Source: Thalassobaculum fulvum | GTDB lineage: Bacteria > Pseudomonadota > Alphaproteobacteria > Thalassobaculales > Thalassobaculaceae | Assembly: GCF_014652915.1 (NCBI RefSeq) | Contig: NZ_BMZS01000018.1 | Coordinates: 1 to 64,000, forward strand | Direction: 5' to 3' | DNA: 64,000 nt | Part shown: positions 8,401 to 16,504 of the stretch, in pieces | Numbering within the stretch: the stretch's first letter is position 1 | Layout of the letters: each line of letters opens with the position of its first letter | Made by a program: the position numbers and the translations under genes | The notes under the pieces: model-generated | The model's database searches: none | What the model saw: only the letters and a program-made list of their open reading frames with translations | Told to the model about the DNA's origin: nothing

Positions 8401-8588
8401 ATGGGAATCGAGGTGAGCGGCCTGTCCGGCCTGCTCCTACTGGCGCTCGACGTCTGGGCGACCGTCAGCGTCGTGGAAGCGCCGCGTCGACCGGCGGCAA
8501 GGTGCTGTGAATCCGGCTGATTCTAATGCTGCCCGCGCTCGGGCCGATCGTCCGGCTGGCTACCGGGCTGCGGCCGGTCCGGGGCTGA
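8401..8588 (+). pseudogene. Decayed PLDc_N-type small membrane protein (frameshift plus stop)
   Basis: Reading from the ATG gives MGIEVSGLSGLLLLALDVW, the usual start of the about 60-aa PLDc_N (phospholipase D nuclease N-terminal) membrane proteins. Near 8478 the family reading continues one frame over as SAASTGGKVL, consistent with loss of one base. The next codon is TGA at 8508-8510, where the family normally has Trp. The reading then resumes IRLILMLPALGPIVRLATG up to a stop at 8586. Two independent lesions in one short gene indicate a recent pseudogene. Read literally, the first frame gives a 39-aa protein ending at 8517. Confidence 0.72.
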
Positions 8589-8622
8589 CCGGACCGGCCG
8601 GGCCGTGGCGCTCAGGCGCCGG

Positions 8623-9255
8623 TCACTTCGGCTGCGGGACGTAGCGCAGATACGGCTTCTCGGTCCGCCAGCCGCCCGGGAACTTCTCCTTGGCGGCCTC
8701 GTCGTTCAGCGACGGCACGATGATGCACTCGCCGCCCTGCTGCCAGTTCACCGGCGTCGCCACCATGTGCTTGGCGGTGAGTTGCAGCGAGTCGACGACC
8801 CGCAGCACCTCGTCGAAGTTGCGGCCGGTGCTGGCCGGGTAGGTCAGGGTCAGCTTGATCTTCTTGTCCGGGCCGATCACGAACACCGTGCGGACCGTCA
8901 GGCTGTCGAGCGCGTTCGGATGGATCATGCCGTACAGGGTCGAGACCTTGCGGTCCTGGTCGCCGACGATCGGGTAGTTCGGCAGCGTGCCCTGGGTGTC
9001 CTGGATGTCCTTGACCCAGACGTGGTGGTCGGACACCGGGTCGACGCTGACCGCCAGGATCTTGACGTTGCGCTTGTCGAACTCCGGCTTCAGCTTCGCC
9101 ATGTAGCCGAGCTCGGTGGTGCAGACTGGCGTGAAGTCCTTGGGGTGCGAGAACAGAATGCACCAGCTGTCGCCGATCCACTCGTGGAAGTTGATGGTGC
9201 CTTCCGTCGTGTCGGCGGTGAAGTCGGGCGCGGTGTCGCCGAGTTGCAGTGCCAT
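8623..9255 (-). CDS. 1-Cys peroxiredoxin (Prx6 subfamily)
   Basis: A 210-aa thiol peroxidase that reduces hydrogen peroxide and organic hydroperoxides in the cytosol. The peroxidatic Cys45 is in HPKDFTPVCTTELG, and the Prx6-type segment SVDPVSDHHVWVKDI follows. Length and the C-terminal extension (GGWRTEKPYLRYVPQPK) fit Prx6 rather than AhpC. There is no resolving-Cys VCP motif at the C-terminus. Start chosen at MALQLGDTAP. An upstream in-frame ATG would add MEGPT. It appears to be transcribed alone. Confidence 0.93.
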   Translation of the reverse strand: MALQLGDTAPDFTADTTEGTINFHEWIGDSWCILFSHPKDFTPVCTTELGYMAKLKPEFDKRNVKILAVSVDPVSDHHVWVKDIQDTQGTLPNYPIVGDQDRKVSTLYGMIHPNALDSLTVRTVFVIGPDKKIKLTLTYPASTGRNFDEVLRVVDSLQLTAKHMVATPVNWQQGGECIIVPSLNDEAAKEKFPGGWRTEKPYLRYVPQPK

Positions 9256-9426
9256 GGTTGGTCCTTCCATGCCAGTGGTAGAGCCGCGGGCTCCGTCGGA
9301 AATCGCGCGGCAGCCTAGCGCCGATCGCCGCTCGGGGCACCCCCTTCGACCGCCACCGTCTTGTCAGCACCCGACAGCCCCGCTATCGACGGGGTTGCAT
9401 CCCGTCCGTCGCGATCGGAACCGACC

Positions 9427-10461
9427 GTGCCCAAATTCGCCCCCGCCCACCTCACCGACCTGATCACCCGCGTGTTCGAGAACAGCCGGGTGGCCCCGGC
9501 GACCGCCCGCATCGTCGCCGAGGCGCTGGTCCGGGCCGAGGCCGACGGCATCTCCAGCCACGGCGTCGCCCGCGTGCCGCCCTATGCCGAGCAGGCGATG
9601 AACGGCAAGGTCGACGGGTTCGCCGAGCCGAGCATCGCCCGCACCGCCGCCGCCGTGCTCGACGTCGACTCGCGGATCGGCTTCGCGTTCCCGGCGATCC
9701 GGCTCGGCCTGGAGGCCGCCGCCGACATCGTCGGCGACACCGGCATCGTCGCCATCGGCATCAAGCACAGCCACCATTTCGGGGTCGCCGGCCACCACGT
9801 CGAGGACGCCGCCAACCGGGGGCTGATGGCGCTGGCGTTCTCCAACACCCCGGCGGCGATCGCGCCCTGGGGCGGCGCCCGGGCGCTGTACGGCACCAAC
9901 CCGATCGCCTTCGCCTGCCCGCGCGCCGACGGCCCGGACGGCGAGAAGCGGCCGCCGCTGGTGATCGACCTGTCGGTGTCGACGGTTGCCCGCGGCAAGG
10001 TGGTGCTGGCCGCCAAGGCCGGCGAGACCATCCCCGACGACTGGGCGCTGGACGCCGACGGCCGGCCGACCACCGACCCGAAGGTCGGCCTCGAGGGCTC
10101 GATGGCGCCGCTCGGCGGCCGCTCGGCGGGTGCCAAGGGCGCCGCCCTCGGCCTGATGGTCGAGCTGCTGTGCGGCGCGCTGACCGGCTCCAACTTCGGC
10201 TACCAGGGCTCGTCGTTCTTCGAGCCGACCGGGGCACCGCCGTCGATCGGCCACCTGATCCTGGTGATGGACCCCAAGGCGTTCGGCGGTGGCGCCGGGA
10301 CGGTGGCCCGGGCCGAGGAGATGTTCGCGGAGATCCTGAAGGAGCCCGGAACCCGCCTGCCCGGCGACAGCCGGCTGGCGAAGCGAGCGGCGGCCCCGGA
10401 CGGCATCACCGTTCCCGACGCGCTGGCCGCCGAGCTGGAGGCGCGGGCGGCGGCCGGCTGA
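9427..10461 (+). CDS. Ldh-family (malate/L-lactate/ureidoglycolate type) NAD(P)-dependent dehydrogenase
   Basis: A 344-aa member of the non-Rossmann malate/L-lactate dehydrogenase family (Ldh_2). Diagnostic stretches are EADGISSHGVARVPPYAEQ, IKHSHHFGVAGHHVEDAA (catalytic His region), ALAFSNTPAAIAPWGG, GTNPIAFACP and DLSVSTVARGKV. Family members reduce 2-oxo acids such as oxaloacetate, 2,3-diketogulonate or sulfopyruvate, including sulfolactate dehydrogenase ComC. The GTG start at 9427 follows CGGA. An in-frame TTG at 9361 would add 22 residues with no family match. Substrate unresolved. Confidence 0.9.
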   Translation: MPKFAPAHLTDLITRVFENSRVAPATARIVAEALVRAEADGISSHGVARVPPYAEQAMNGKVDGFAEPSIARTAAAVLDVDSRIGFAFPAIRLGLEAAADIVGDTGIVAIGIKHSHHFGVAGHHVEDAANRGLMALAFSNTPAAIAPWGGARALYGTNPIAFACPRADGPDGEKRPPLVIDLSVSTVARGKVVLAAKAGETIPDDWALDADGRPTTDPKVGLEGSMAPLGGRSAGAKGAALGLMVELLCGALTGSNFGYQGSSFFEPTGAPPSIGHLILVMDPKAFGGGAGTVARAEEMFAEILKEPGTRLPGDSRLAKRAAAPDGITVPDALAAELEARAAAG

Positions 10462-10470
10462 TCCCCGCCA

Positions 10471-10521
10471 GCCCGCCGATCCCGCCTGCCCGCCGATCCC
10501 GCTTGCCCGCCGATCCCGCTT
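10471..10521. repeat. Three tandem copies of a 17-bp unit
   Basis: GCCCGCCGATCCCGCYT is repeated three times head to tail (10471-10487, 10488-10504, 10505-10521), with one T/C difference in the first copy. It fills most of the 71-base gap between the convergent Ldh-family gene and the protease-like gene. Three units is too few and too contiguous for CRISPR. It looks like a simple tandem repeat. Confidence 0.85.
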
Positions 10522-10532
10522 GCCGACCGTCG

Positions 10533-11504
10533 TCAGTAGGTGCGTTCGAGGCGCAGCCAGCCGCGCCGGTCGCGCGACGTCAGCACGACGTCGCGCACCG
10601 CCCCGCCGGACAGCAGCTTGAGGCGGACCTCGACCCCGGCCGGACCGAGCGCGCGCACCCGGCGCCACAGGGCCTCCAGCCGGCGGACCGGCTCGTCGCC
10701 GACCCCGAGGATCACGTCGCCGGGACGGATGCCGGCAGCGTCGGCCGGCCCGCCGGGCGAGACCCGGGCCACCACCAGCGCGCCGTTCGCCGGTTCGGGG
10801 TACAGGCCGAGCCAGGGGCTGGCCGGCGCCGTCGACCTCCCGAACGCCAGCAGGTCCGGCAGGATCGGCGGCAACAGGTCGATCGGCACGAACATGTTGC
10901 CCGGCGGGCCGACCCCGTCGCCGGCGGCGTCGCCGACGATCAGCGAGCCGATGCCGGCCAGCCGGCCGTCGGCGTCGAACAGGCCGGCACCGCCGAAGTT
11001 CGGGATCGGCGGCGTGGTGAACAGCGCGTCCTCGAGCAGGTATTCCCAGCCGCCGGCGAAACTGCGACGCCCGACCACGACCGCCTGGCCGCTGACGCCC
11101 GGCGCCGCCACCGTCACGCGCTGACCGGCGGCGAGGCCGTCGGCCGATCCCAGCCTGGCCGGCGCCCCGGCCAGCTTGCCGAGCGCGCGCAGCAGGCCGA
11201 AGCCGGTCTCGTGGTCGTAGGCGACGATATCGGCCGGGACGCGGCTTCCGCGACCGTCGACCACCGACACCTGCTCGGCCTCCATGATCAGGTAGCCGAT
11301 GGTCACCACCAGGCCACCCTGGTCGATGACGACGCCGGCGCCGCGCCGTTCGGTGCCCAGCGACTCCGCGGTCCGCGAGTCGGCCGGCACCCGGGCCTCG
11401 ACCGTCACCACCGCCTCGACCGGCGAGGCGGCAGGGGCCGGCCCCGCCACCGTCAGGACGACGAGCAGGAACAGGGTGGACAGGAACCGGGACGACGCGG
11501 CCAT
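10533..11504 (-). CDS. Secreted HtrA-like protein with PDZ domain and lost catalytic triad
   Basis: A 323-aa exported protein with signal peptide MAASSRFLSTLFLLVVLTVA ending near AAA/S. It has a trypsin-like fold and a C-terminal PDZ domain (SPWLGLYPEPANGALVVARV, PADAAGIRPGDVILGVGDEP). At all three catalytic positions of HtrA/DegP the expected residue is missing. The His loop reads LVVTIGYLIMEA, the Asp loop DHETGFGLLRAL, and the Ser loop NFGGAGLFDADG instead of GNSGGPL. It is therefore probably a non-catalytic periplasmic scaffold or chaperone. The surrounding fold is well kept and there are no frameshifts, so it is not a pseudogene. Confidence 0.82.
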   Translation of the reverse strand: MAASSRFLSTLFLLVVLTVAGPAPAASPVEAVVTVEARVPADSRTAESLGTERRGAGVVIDQGGLVVTIGYLIMEAEQVSVVDGRGSRVPADIVAYDHETGFGLLRALGKLAGAPARLGSADGLAAGQRVTVAAPGVSGQAVVVGRRSFAGGWEYLLEDALFTTPPIPNFGGAGLFDADGRLAGIGSLIVGDAAGDGVGPPGNMFVPIDLLPPILPDLLAFGRSTAPASPWLGLYPEPANGALVVARVSPGGPADAAGIRPGDVILGVGDEPVRRLEALWRRVRALGPAGVEVRLKLLSGGAVRDVVLTSRDRRGWLRLERTY

Positions 11505-11631
11505 GGCGGTCCTCGAACGGTCTGGTCATCACCAGACATGGTGCCGGGCGGCGTACCGGACCAGTCCCGGCGTGGCGGCAGTTCGCCGACTCTGGTACCT
11601 TAGCCCCGGGGAACGACGACAGGAACGGACC

Positions 11632-12006
11632 ATGTCGCGCGGACAGGACTACGTTCGGGCCAAGGCCCAGGAGGCGCTTGACGCAACCGGCGGGAACCGG
11701 CACGAGGCGAGCCTCTTGCTAAGGGTGTGGGCCGAGGCGGACGCCAAGCTCTACAAGGCCCTGACCGCGCCGCTGCTGGGCAACCTGGCGGCCCTCGCGA
11801 TCCAGCGGGTGGCGGCACCGCAGACCCCGGTCGGGCGCCAGCGCGCGCCGATCCGCGAGGCCGAGCTGCTGGCGGCGATCGGCTCGCGCAACAGCCAGTC
11901 GATGTCGAGCACCCGCTCGGCCGGCGCGCCGCCGCAGGGCAGCGTCCGGCACAAGCAGGCGGTCACGCTGCTCGCTTCCGCCTATCGCCGGAAACCGGTC
12001 GCCTGA
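11632..12006 (+). CDS. Conserved hypothetical small protein
   Basis: A 124-aa protein of unknown function. It starts MSRGQDYVRAKAQEALDATG and has a mostly helical N-terminal half (GNRHEASLLLRVWAEADAKL, then LYKALTAPLLGNLAALAIQ). A basic, low-complexity C-terminal half follows. No signal peptide or membrane segment is evident. A GGAACGG stretch precedes the ATG. It stands alone between two leftward genes. The pattern resembles short alphaproteobacterial hypotheticals, but I cannot name the family. Confidence 0.7.
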   Translation: MSRGQDYVRAKAQEALDATGGNRHEASLLLRVWAEADAKLYKALTAPLLGNLAALAIQRVAAPQTPVGRQRAPIREAELLAAIGSRNSQSMSSTRSAGAPPQGSVRHKQAVTLLASAYRRKPVA

Positions 12007-12046
12007 CCGTTCGCGTCCGACCTCCGCGCAACCAACCCCGAGCCGG

Positions 12047-12688
12047 TCACTTAGGCCGCGCCACCAGCATGTTCTCGTACAGCTTGGCGATATAGGACGG
12101 GTCCGCGCCGATCTGCTGGTTGGTGCGCGACCGGTGCTCGGCGGTCTCGGCCACGCCGGCCGACACCATCACCGGCGCCGCCTCGTCCGGGACGACCGCC
12201 AGCCCGGTCTTCTCGAGCCCGGCCAGGATGTCCTGGCTCTGCTTGCGGAACCGCTGGAACGACGCGTCGAACATCGAGGAGTCGCGGCGCGAGCTCGGGT
12301 TCGAGGCGCGCGACAGCGCCATCGAGAAGATGTCCAGGATCAGGTTGGCGTTCCGGCTCTCCAGCCAGGCCCCGATCATGGCGGACCAGACGGCGGTGAC
12401 GTAGGCCCGCGAGCCGGAGCCCATCAGGCCCTTCGACAGGGTCTGGTCGGCCGCCGCCACCATGGCGTCGGTCGGCGTCTGCGGCACGATCATGAATCCG
12501 GCCAGCTCGAGCGACTCGATGACGTCCTTGGCGTCCTTCTGGTACTTCTCCCACTCGTTCTCGATCAGGAACGAGCCGAGGATGTCCACCTCGTTGTTCT
12601 GGACGTTGTTGAGGAACCTCGCGAACTCCTTCGCGAAGTGCTCGATGATCGAGGGCTGTGGGCGTGGAGCCTGTGTCCTGCCGCGCAT
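12047..12688 (-). CDS. Hypothetical protein with two diverged copies of a GxxxVP...M repeat
   Basis: A 213-aa protein of unknown function. Two stretches align with each other. The first is LELAGFMIVPQTPTDAMVAA followed after a linker by AYVTAVWSAMIGAW. The second is LEKTGLAVVPDEAAPVMVSA followed by SYIAKLYENMLVAR. This suggests an internal duplication. The N-terminus is basic. The region between the repeats is helical with many Ser/Arg. No signal peptide. The ATG at 12688 has GAGGA 8 bases upstream; an earlier ATG at 12724 lacks such a site. Its repeat unit resembles small phage-like proteins, which is only an impression. Confidence 0.7.
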   Translation of the reverse strand: MRGRTQAPRPQPSIIEHFAKEFARFLNNVQNNEVDILGSFLIENEWEKYQKDAKDVIESLELAGFMIVPQTPTDAMVAAADQTLSKGLMGSGSRAYVTAVWSAMIGAWLESRNANLILDIFSMALSRASNPSSRRDSSMFDASFQRFRKQSQDILAGLEKTGLAVVPDEAAPVMVSAGVAETAEHRSRTNQQIGADPSYIAKLYENMLVARPK

Positions 12689-12868
12689 GCCGTGTTTCCT
12701 CTTCGAGAGCGATCCGCCGGACACCCGTGCGACCCGGCCGCCGCTCCCTCTTCGCTGAGATTGCCTGCGCGCCCAAGCCGGCGGTGGCGGGCGCGCTGTC
12801 TGTCCAAGGCACTATAGCCGAAACGCCTTGTTCTTGAAATGCCAAGCCCGGCCAGTGAAGGCAGTGCG

Positions 12869-13279
12869 TCAGCGCTGCGGTTTCGGGCGCAGGAACCGCG
12901 GCGGTGACGGAATCGTGATCCGTTCCTCGCCGCCCGGCAGGTCGCGCCAGTCGCGCGCCGTGCCCTGCAGCAGCCGGGACTTCAGACGCTTGGCCCGCCG
13001 GGCCGCGTCGCCGCCGATCCGGCTGCGCTGCCAGCCCGGCAAGGCGTCGAACGCCGCGCTCGCCGTGCGCAGGTCGGCCTGCCGGCCCGAGCGATAGGCC
13101 CGGTTGACCTCGCGGGCGACCACGCTCGCCGGGCCGAGCTCGGCCGTGACCGTCTCCGACAGCAACCCCAAGGCCTGCCGGTCCCGCGCATCGATCTCCG
13201 TCATGCTCGCCCCGTCCGACGCCTGTCCGACCTCGAATAGATAGTGCAGCCGCCGACCGCTGTCATGCCTCTCGGTCAT
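12869..13279 (-). CDS. Hypothetical protein, last gene of the receiver operon
   Basis: A 136-aa basic protein with no recognised domain. It begins MTERHDSGRRLHYLFEVGQA and is rich in Arg, with amphipathic helices (DRQALGLLSETVTAELGPAS, then AYRSGRQADLRTASAAFDAL). Its start overlaps the stop of the upstream gene by 17 bases, so it is translationally coupled to it. With the upstream gene and the receiver protein it forms a three-gene leftward unit. A role in that signalling unit is inferred from position only. Confidence 0.7.
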   Translation of the reverse strand: MTERHDSGRRLHYLFEVGQASDGASMTEIDARDRQALGLLSETVTAELGPASVVAREVNRAYRSGRQADLRTASAAFDALPGWQRSRIGGDAARRAKRLKSRLLQGTARDWRDLPGGEERITIPSPPRFLRPKPQR

Positions 13280-13799
13280 CGTCGCCCGCTCGCCCGTCCT
13301 CGTCCGCTTCCGGCCGGAGCTTGCGGCGGGCCTCGCCGAACGCCTCGACGATGGCGTTCTCGATGATGCCGCCGCGGCCGGTGATGCGGTTCGCCAGTAC
13401 AGCATACAACGCATCGACGTGCAGACCGACCGCCCGCTGCTGGCGGGCGTCCAGCGCCGTCAGCCCGGTGACGAAGTCGTTCAGCGACTTGCCGATCTGG
13501 CTCAGCAGGTCGTAGCCGATGGTGCCCCCGGCCCCCTTGATCTCCAGGGAGGCGTCGTAGATCTGCGCGACCAGGTCGCGCTGGCGCTCCGGTTCCGGCC
13601 GGCTCTCGGTCAGCAGCCGGCGCATGGTCACCAGCTTCTCGGCGATGTCCGCGGTGAAGGTGTCGCGCGACTTGTGCACCACCTCCTCGAGCTTGCGAAC
13701 GACCTCCGGGGTCAGGCGCATGTCGAACCCCTTGCTGAGGTTCACCGCCTTCTTCTTCAGGTCCGCCCGCGGCGGGATGATCTGAGCCCGTTTTGCCAC
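13263..13799 (-). CDS. HPt-like helical protein lacking the phospho-histidine
   Basis: A 178-aa protein, mostly helical, with a basic N-terminus (PPRADLKKKAVNLSKGFDMR). The segment ASLEIKGAGGTIGYDLLSQI strongly recalls the histidine phosphotransfer motif HxLKGxxxxxG, but the His position is Leu. If the resemblance is real, this is a degenerate HPt that cannot be phosphorylated there. It lies 21 bases downstream of an atypical receiver gene on the same strand. The pair therefore looks like a rewired phosphorelay. The C-terminus is acidic (EADEDGRAGDDDREA). Family assignment is tentative. Confidence 0.7.
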   Translation of the reverse strand: MAKRAQIIPPRADLKKKAVNLSKGFDMRLTPEVVRKLEEVVHKSRDTFTADIAEKLVTMRRLLTESRPEPERQRDLVAQIYDASLEIKGAGGTIGYDLLSQIGKSLNDFVTGLTALDARQQRAVGLHVDALYAVLANRITGRGGIIENAIVEAFGEARRKLRPEADEDGRAGDDDREA

Positions 13800-13820
13800 G
13801 TCGCCGCCTCAGCCGCCCCC

Positions 13821-14315
13821 TCAGTCGTCCGACCGTCGCCGGTCGGGACCGGTATACGGCACCTGGCGCCGCCGGCGGTCCGGACCGAAATAGCCATCGG
13901 CGTTCACGAACGCCCGCGGCCGGGCGATCACCGCCACCAGCCGGCGGTACAGGCCCTCGACGTTGAACGGCTTGGCGAGGAACTCCGTCACCCCGATGTC
14001 GCGGGCCCTGACCACGTAGTCCTCCTCGGAATTGGCGGTCAGCATGATGATCGGTGTCATCCGGTCCAGCGAGTCCGGCGCGGTGCGCACCCATTCGATC
14101 AGGGCGAGGCCGCTCTCCTCGCCCAGGTGATGCTCGGTGATGATCACGTCGACCGGGTCGCGCCGCAGCATCTTGCGGGCGCGTTCCACCGTGTCGGCGA
14201 TGCGGATCGCGGTCACGCCCAGCACGTGCAGGATGTCGCGGATGAGCCGGGCGGTCGGCGGACTCTTGTCGACGATGAGGAAGCTCACCTTGGAGAAGTC
14301 GATCTTCTCGGGCAT
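13821..14315 (-). CDS. Receiver-domain protein with Glu at the phosphoacceptor position
   Basis: A 164-aa stand-alone CheY-like receiver (residues about 9-130) plus a short Arg-rich tail. The first acidic-pocket motif is FLIVDKS, with a single Asp. The usual phosphoacceptor site reads DVIITEHHLGEESG, where Glu replaces Asp. The conserved Thr (IIMLTAN) and Lys (FLAKPF) are present. Glu there can mimic the phosphorylated state. The tail has two copies of a GPDRRR motif. Start at MPEKIDFS follows GGGGGGA; an upstream in-frame ATG has no domain support. It heads a three-gene operon. Confidence 0.88.
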   Translation of the reverse strand: MPEKIDFSKVSFLIVDKSPPTARLIRDILHVLGVTAIRIADTVERARKMLRRDPVDVIITEHHLGEESGLALIEWVRTAPDSLDRMTPIIMLTANSEEDYVVRARDIGVTEFLAKPFNVEGLYRRLVAVIARPRAFVNADGYFGPDRRRRQVPYTGPDRRRSDD

Positions 14316-14414
14316 TCCCCCCGGTCCCCCGCCGCGGCTCCGCACGCTGGCCGTGCCGCCTGATAGAAACCGCACCCGACCGTCGGAATCAAGCGGCGCG
14401 CGAGCGATGCCGGC

Positions 14415-15338
14415 TCACGACCGCCGGCGGACCCGCTCGCGCAGCGAGATGTAGATGCCGCTGGCGACCAGGATGGCGATCCCCAGCCAGGTCGGTCCGT
14501 CGGGGAAATCGCCGAACCAGTAGTAGCCGACGATCGTCGCCGTCACGATCTCGCCGTAGCCGAACGGCGCGAGCAGCGCCGCCGGGGCCTGCTCGAAGGC
14601 ACGGATCATCAGGTAGTGGCCGCCGGCCCCGATCGTGCCCATCGCCGCCATCGCCGCCAGCTGGGGCAGGGTCGGCGTGACCCAGACCGCCGGCAGCAGG
14701 ACGCTGGACACCCCGAGGCAGACCAGCGAGGTGATCGCCAGCGTGACCAGCGGCGGAGCGGCGGCGCTCAGCCGCCGGGTCAGCAGGACGTAGCCGGCGA
14801 AGCTGCAGCCGGCCCCGAGCGCCAGCAGCGCCCCCGGCTGCAGCACCGTCAGCCCCGGCCGAAGCACCACCAGCGCGCCGGCGAACCCGACCAGCACCGC
14901 CGCCCATCGCCGGACCCCGACCGCCTCGCCCAGGACCAGGGGCGACAGGGCGGTGACGATCAGCGGCGCGATGAACAGCAGGGCCAGCGCATCGGCGATC
15001 GGCATGGTCCGGATCGCCCCGAAGAACAGGAAGGTCCCGATCAGGATTCCGAAACCGCGGGCGACCTGCAGCGACAGCCGCGCCGGCCGCAGCAGCGCGT
15101 AGGGACTGGTCGCCAGCGCCAGCGGCACGATCAGCAGCGACTGGAACAGAAACCGAGCCCAGACCAGCTGCGCGATCGCGAAGGTGCCGGACATCGACTT
15201 GGCGAAGCCGTCCATGATCGGCAGCAGCGCCACCGACGCCAGCATCAACCCGATCCCCAGCAGCGGCCGATCGGGGGGCGGGGCGGCTGGCGGCGGTGAA
15301 GCTGGGGCGTTGGACAGCGCGGCGGCGGGTCGGGTCAT
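14415..15338 (-). CDS. EamA/DMT-family transporter
   Basis: A 307-aa integral membrane protein with about ten hydrophobic segments arranged as two EamA repeats. They begin LLGIGLMLASVALLPIMDGF and GALLALGAGCSFAGYVLLTR. It resembles RhaT/PecM/YdcZ-type drug/metabolite exporters. The substrate cannot be predicted. The N-terminal 20 residues are Ala/Pro rich. It diverges from the 2-hydroxyacid dehydrogenase gene with about 80 bases between starts. Confidence 0.9.
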   Translation of the reverse strand: MTRPAAALSNAPASPPPAAPPPDRPLLGIGLMLASVALLPIMDGFAKSMSGTFAIAQLVWARFLFQSLLIVPLALATSPYALLRPARLSLQVARGFGILIGTFLFFGAIRTMPIADALALLFIAPLIVTALSPLVLGEAVGVRRWAAVLVGFAGALVVLRPGLTVLQPGALLALGAGCSFAGYVLLTRRLSAAAPPLVTLAITSLVCLGVSSVLLPAVWVTPTLPQLAAMAAMGTIGAGGHYLMIRAFEQAPAALLAPFGYGEIVTATIVGYYWFGDFPDGPTWLGIAILVASGIYISLRERVRRRS

Positions 15339-15420
15339 CGGACCGGGCGATCGTGGTTGCGGTTTGCGACGCCGCCTCCGGCCGGCCTAGCATGGCCGCG
15401 TGCTGCGAGGGAGGGTGCGG

Positions 15421-16419
15421 GTGTCCGGTCTCGAACGCGTGCGGCTGCACGTCAAGAACAATCGTGCCGGCGAGGAAGTGTTCCGGATCACCGAGGACCG
15501 GCTGGCCGAGGCCGCGGCCCGGCGGCCGGAGGTGGCGGCCCGGGTCGACGCGCTGGTCGACTTCGACCTCGACCGGTTCGCGGAATCGATGGCCACCGCC
15601 CACGCCCTGGTCACCTGGGACCTGCCGACCGTCGACCTGGCACGGCGCGCGCCGGAGCTGCGCTGGATCCACATCATCGGCGCCGGGGTCGAGCACCTCA
15701 GGCCGCTCGACTGGCTGCCGCCCGGCGTGACGATGACCAACAACCGCGGCGTGCACGCCGAGAAGACGGCGGAGTCCGCGCTGATGGCGGTGCTGATGCT
15801 GAACAACCGGGTCCCGGCCTATGTCAGCGACCAGCGGGCGCGGCGCTGGAACCCGGTGTTCGCCACGCCGGTCGCCGGCAAGACCGTCGCGGTGGTCGGG
15901 GTCGGCGAGATGGGGCACGCGGCGGCCCGCGCCTTCGGGCGTGCCGGGCTGCGGGTGCTGGGGGTGCGGCGCGGCGGCCGCCCGCGCCGCCACGTCGACC
16001 GGATGGTCGGCCCGGACCGCCTGCACGAGGTGCTGGCCGAGGCCGACTTCGTGCACGTCGCCGCGCCGCTGACCGACGAGACCCGGCACCTGATCGACGG
16101 CGCCGCGATGGACGCCATGAAGCCCGGCGCCGGCCTGGTCAACTTCGGGCGCGGCCCGGTGGTCGACGTGGCGGCCCTGGCGGAGCGGCTGCGCGCCGGC
16201 CGGCTCGGCGGCGCCGTCCTCGACGTGCACGACCCCGAGCCGCTGCCGCCGGACTCGCCGCTCTGGGACGTGCCGAACCTGATCCTGACGCCGCACGTCT
16301 CGTCGGACGACGACGTCAGCTACATCCCGAAGACCCTGGACCTGGTGTTCGACAACCTCGGCCGGCTGCTGGCCGGGCGGCCGCTTCGCAATCGCGTGAG
16401 GCCGGCGCTCGGCTACTGA
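15421..16419 (+). CDS. D-isomer-specific 2-hydroxyacid dehydrogenase
   Basis: A 332-aa NAD(P)-dependent dehydrogenase. The Rossmann motif is VAVVGVGEMGHAAARAFG. Catalytic signatures are VNFGRGPVVDVAALAERL (Arg), DVHDPEPLPPDSPLWDVPN (Glu) and LTPHVSSD (His). It resembles glyoxylate/hydroxypyruvate reductase A types. The N-terminal lid has NNRGVHAEKTAESALMAVL, where the usual Glu-His pair region is slightly altered. GTG at 15421 is preceded by GGAGGG; an earlier GTG at 15400 would add seven residues. Substrate unknown. Confidence 0.9.
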   Translation: MSGLERVRLHVKNNRAGEEVFRITEDRLAEAAARRPEVAARVDALVDFDLDRFAESMATAHALVTWDLPTVDLARRAPELRWIHIIGAGVEHLRPLDWLPPGVTMTNNRGVHAEKTAESALMAVLMLNNRVPAYVSDQRARRWNPVFATPVAGKTVAVVGVGEMGHAAARAFGRAGLRVLGVRRGGRPRRHVDRMVGPDRLHEVLAEADFVHVAAPLTDETRHLIDGAAMDAMKPGAGLVNFGRGPVVDVAALAERLRAGRLGGAVLDVHDPEPLPPDSPLWDVPNLILTPHVSSDDDVSYIPKTLDLVFDNLGRLLAGRPLRNRVRPALGY

Positions 16420-16504
16420 CAGGCTGCGACGGCCGCCCGGGCCTCTGCTAGACTCCCCTGGTCGGTGCCAGGGGAAGCCGCTCGGGCTTCGTCGGAGGTG
16501 ACGG

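Noticed and set aside
10471-10521. CRISPR-like repeat
   Set aside because: The three units are contiguous with no spacers, and there are no cas genes in the window.
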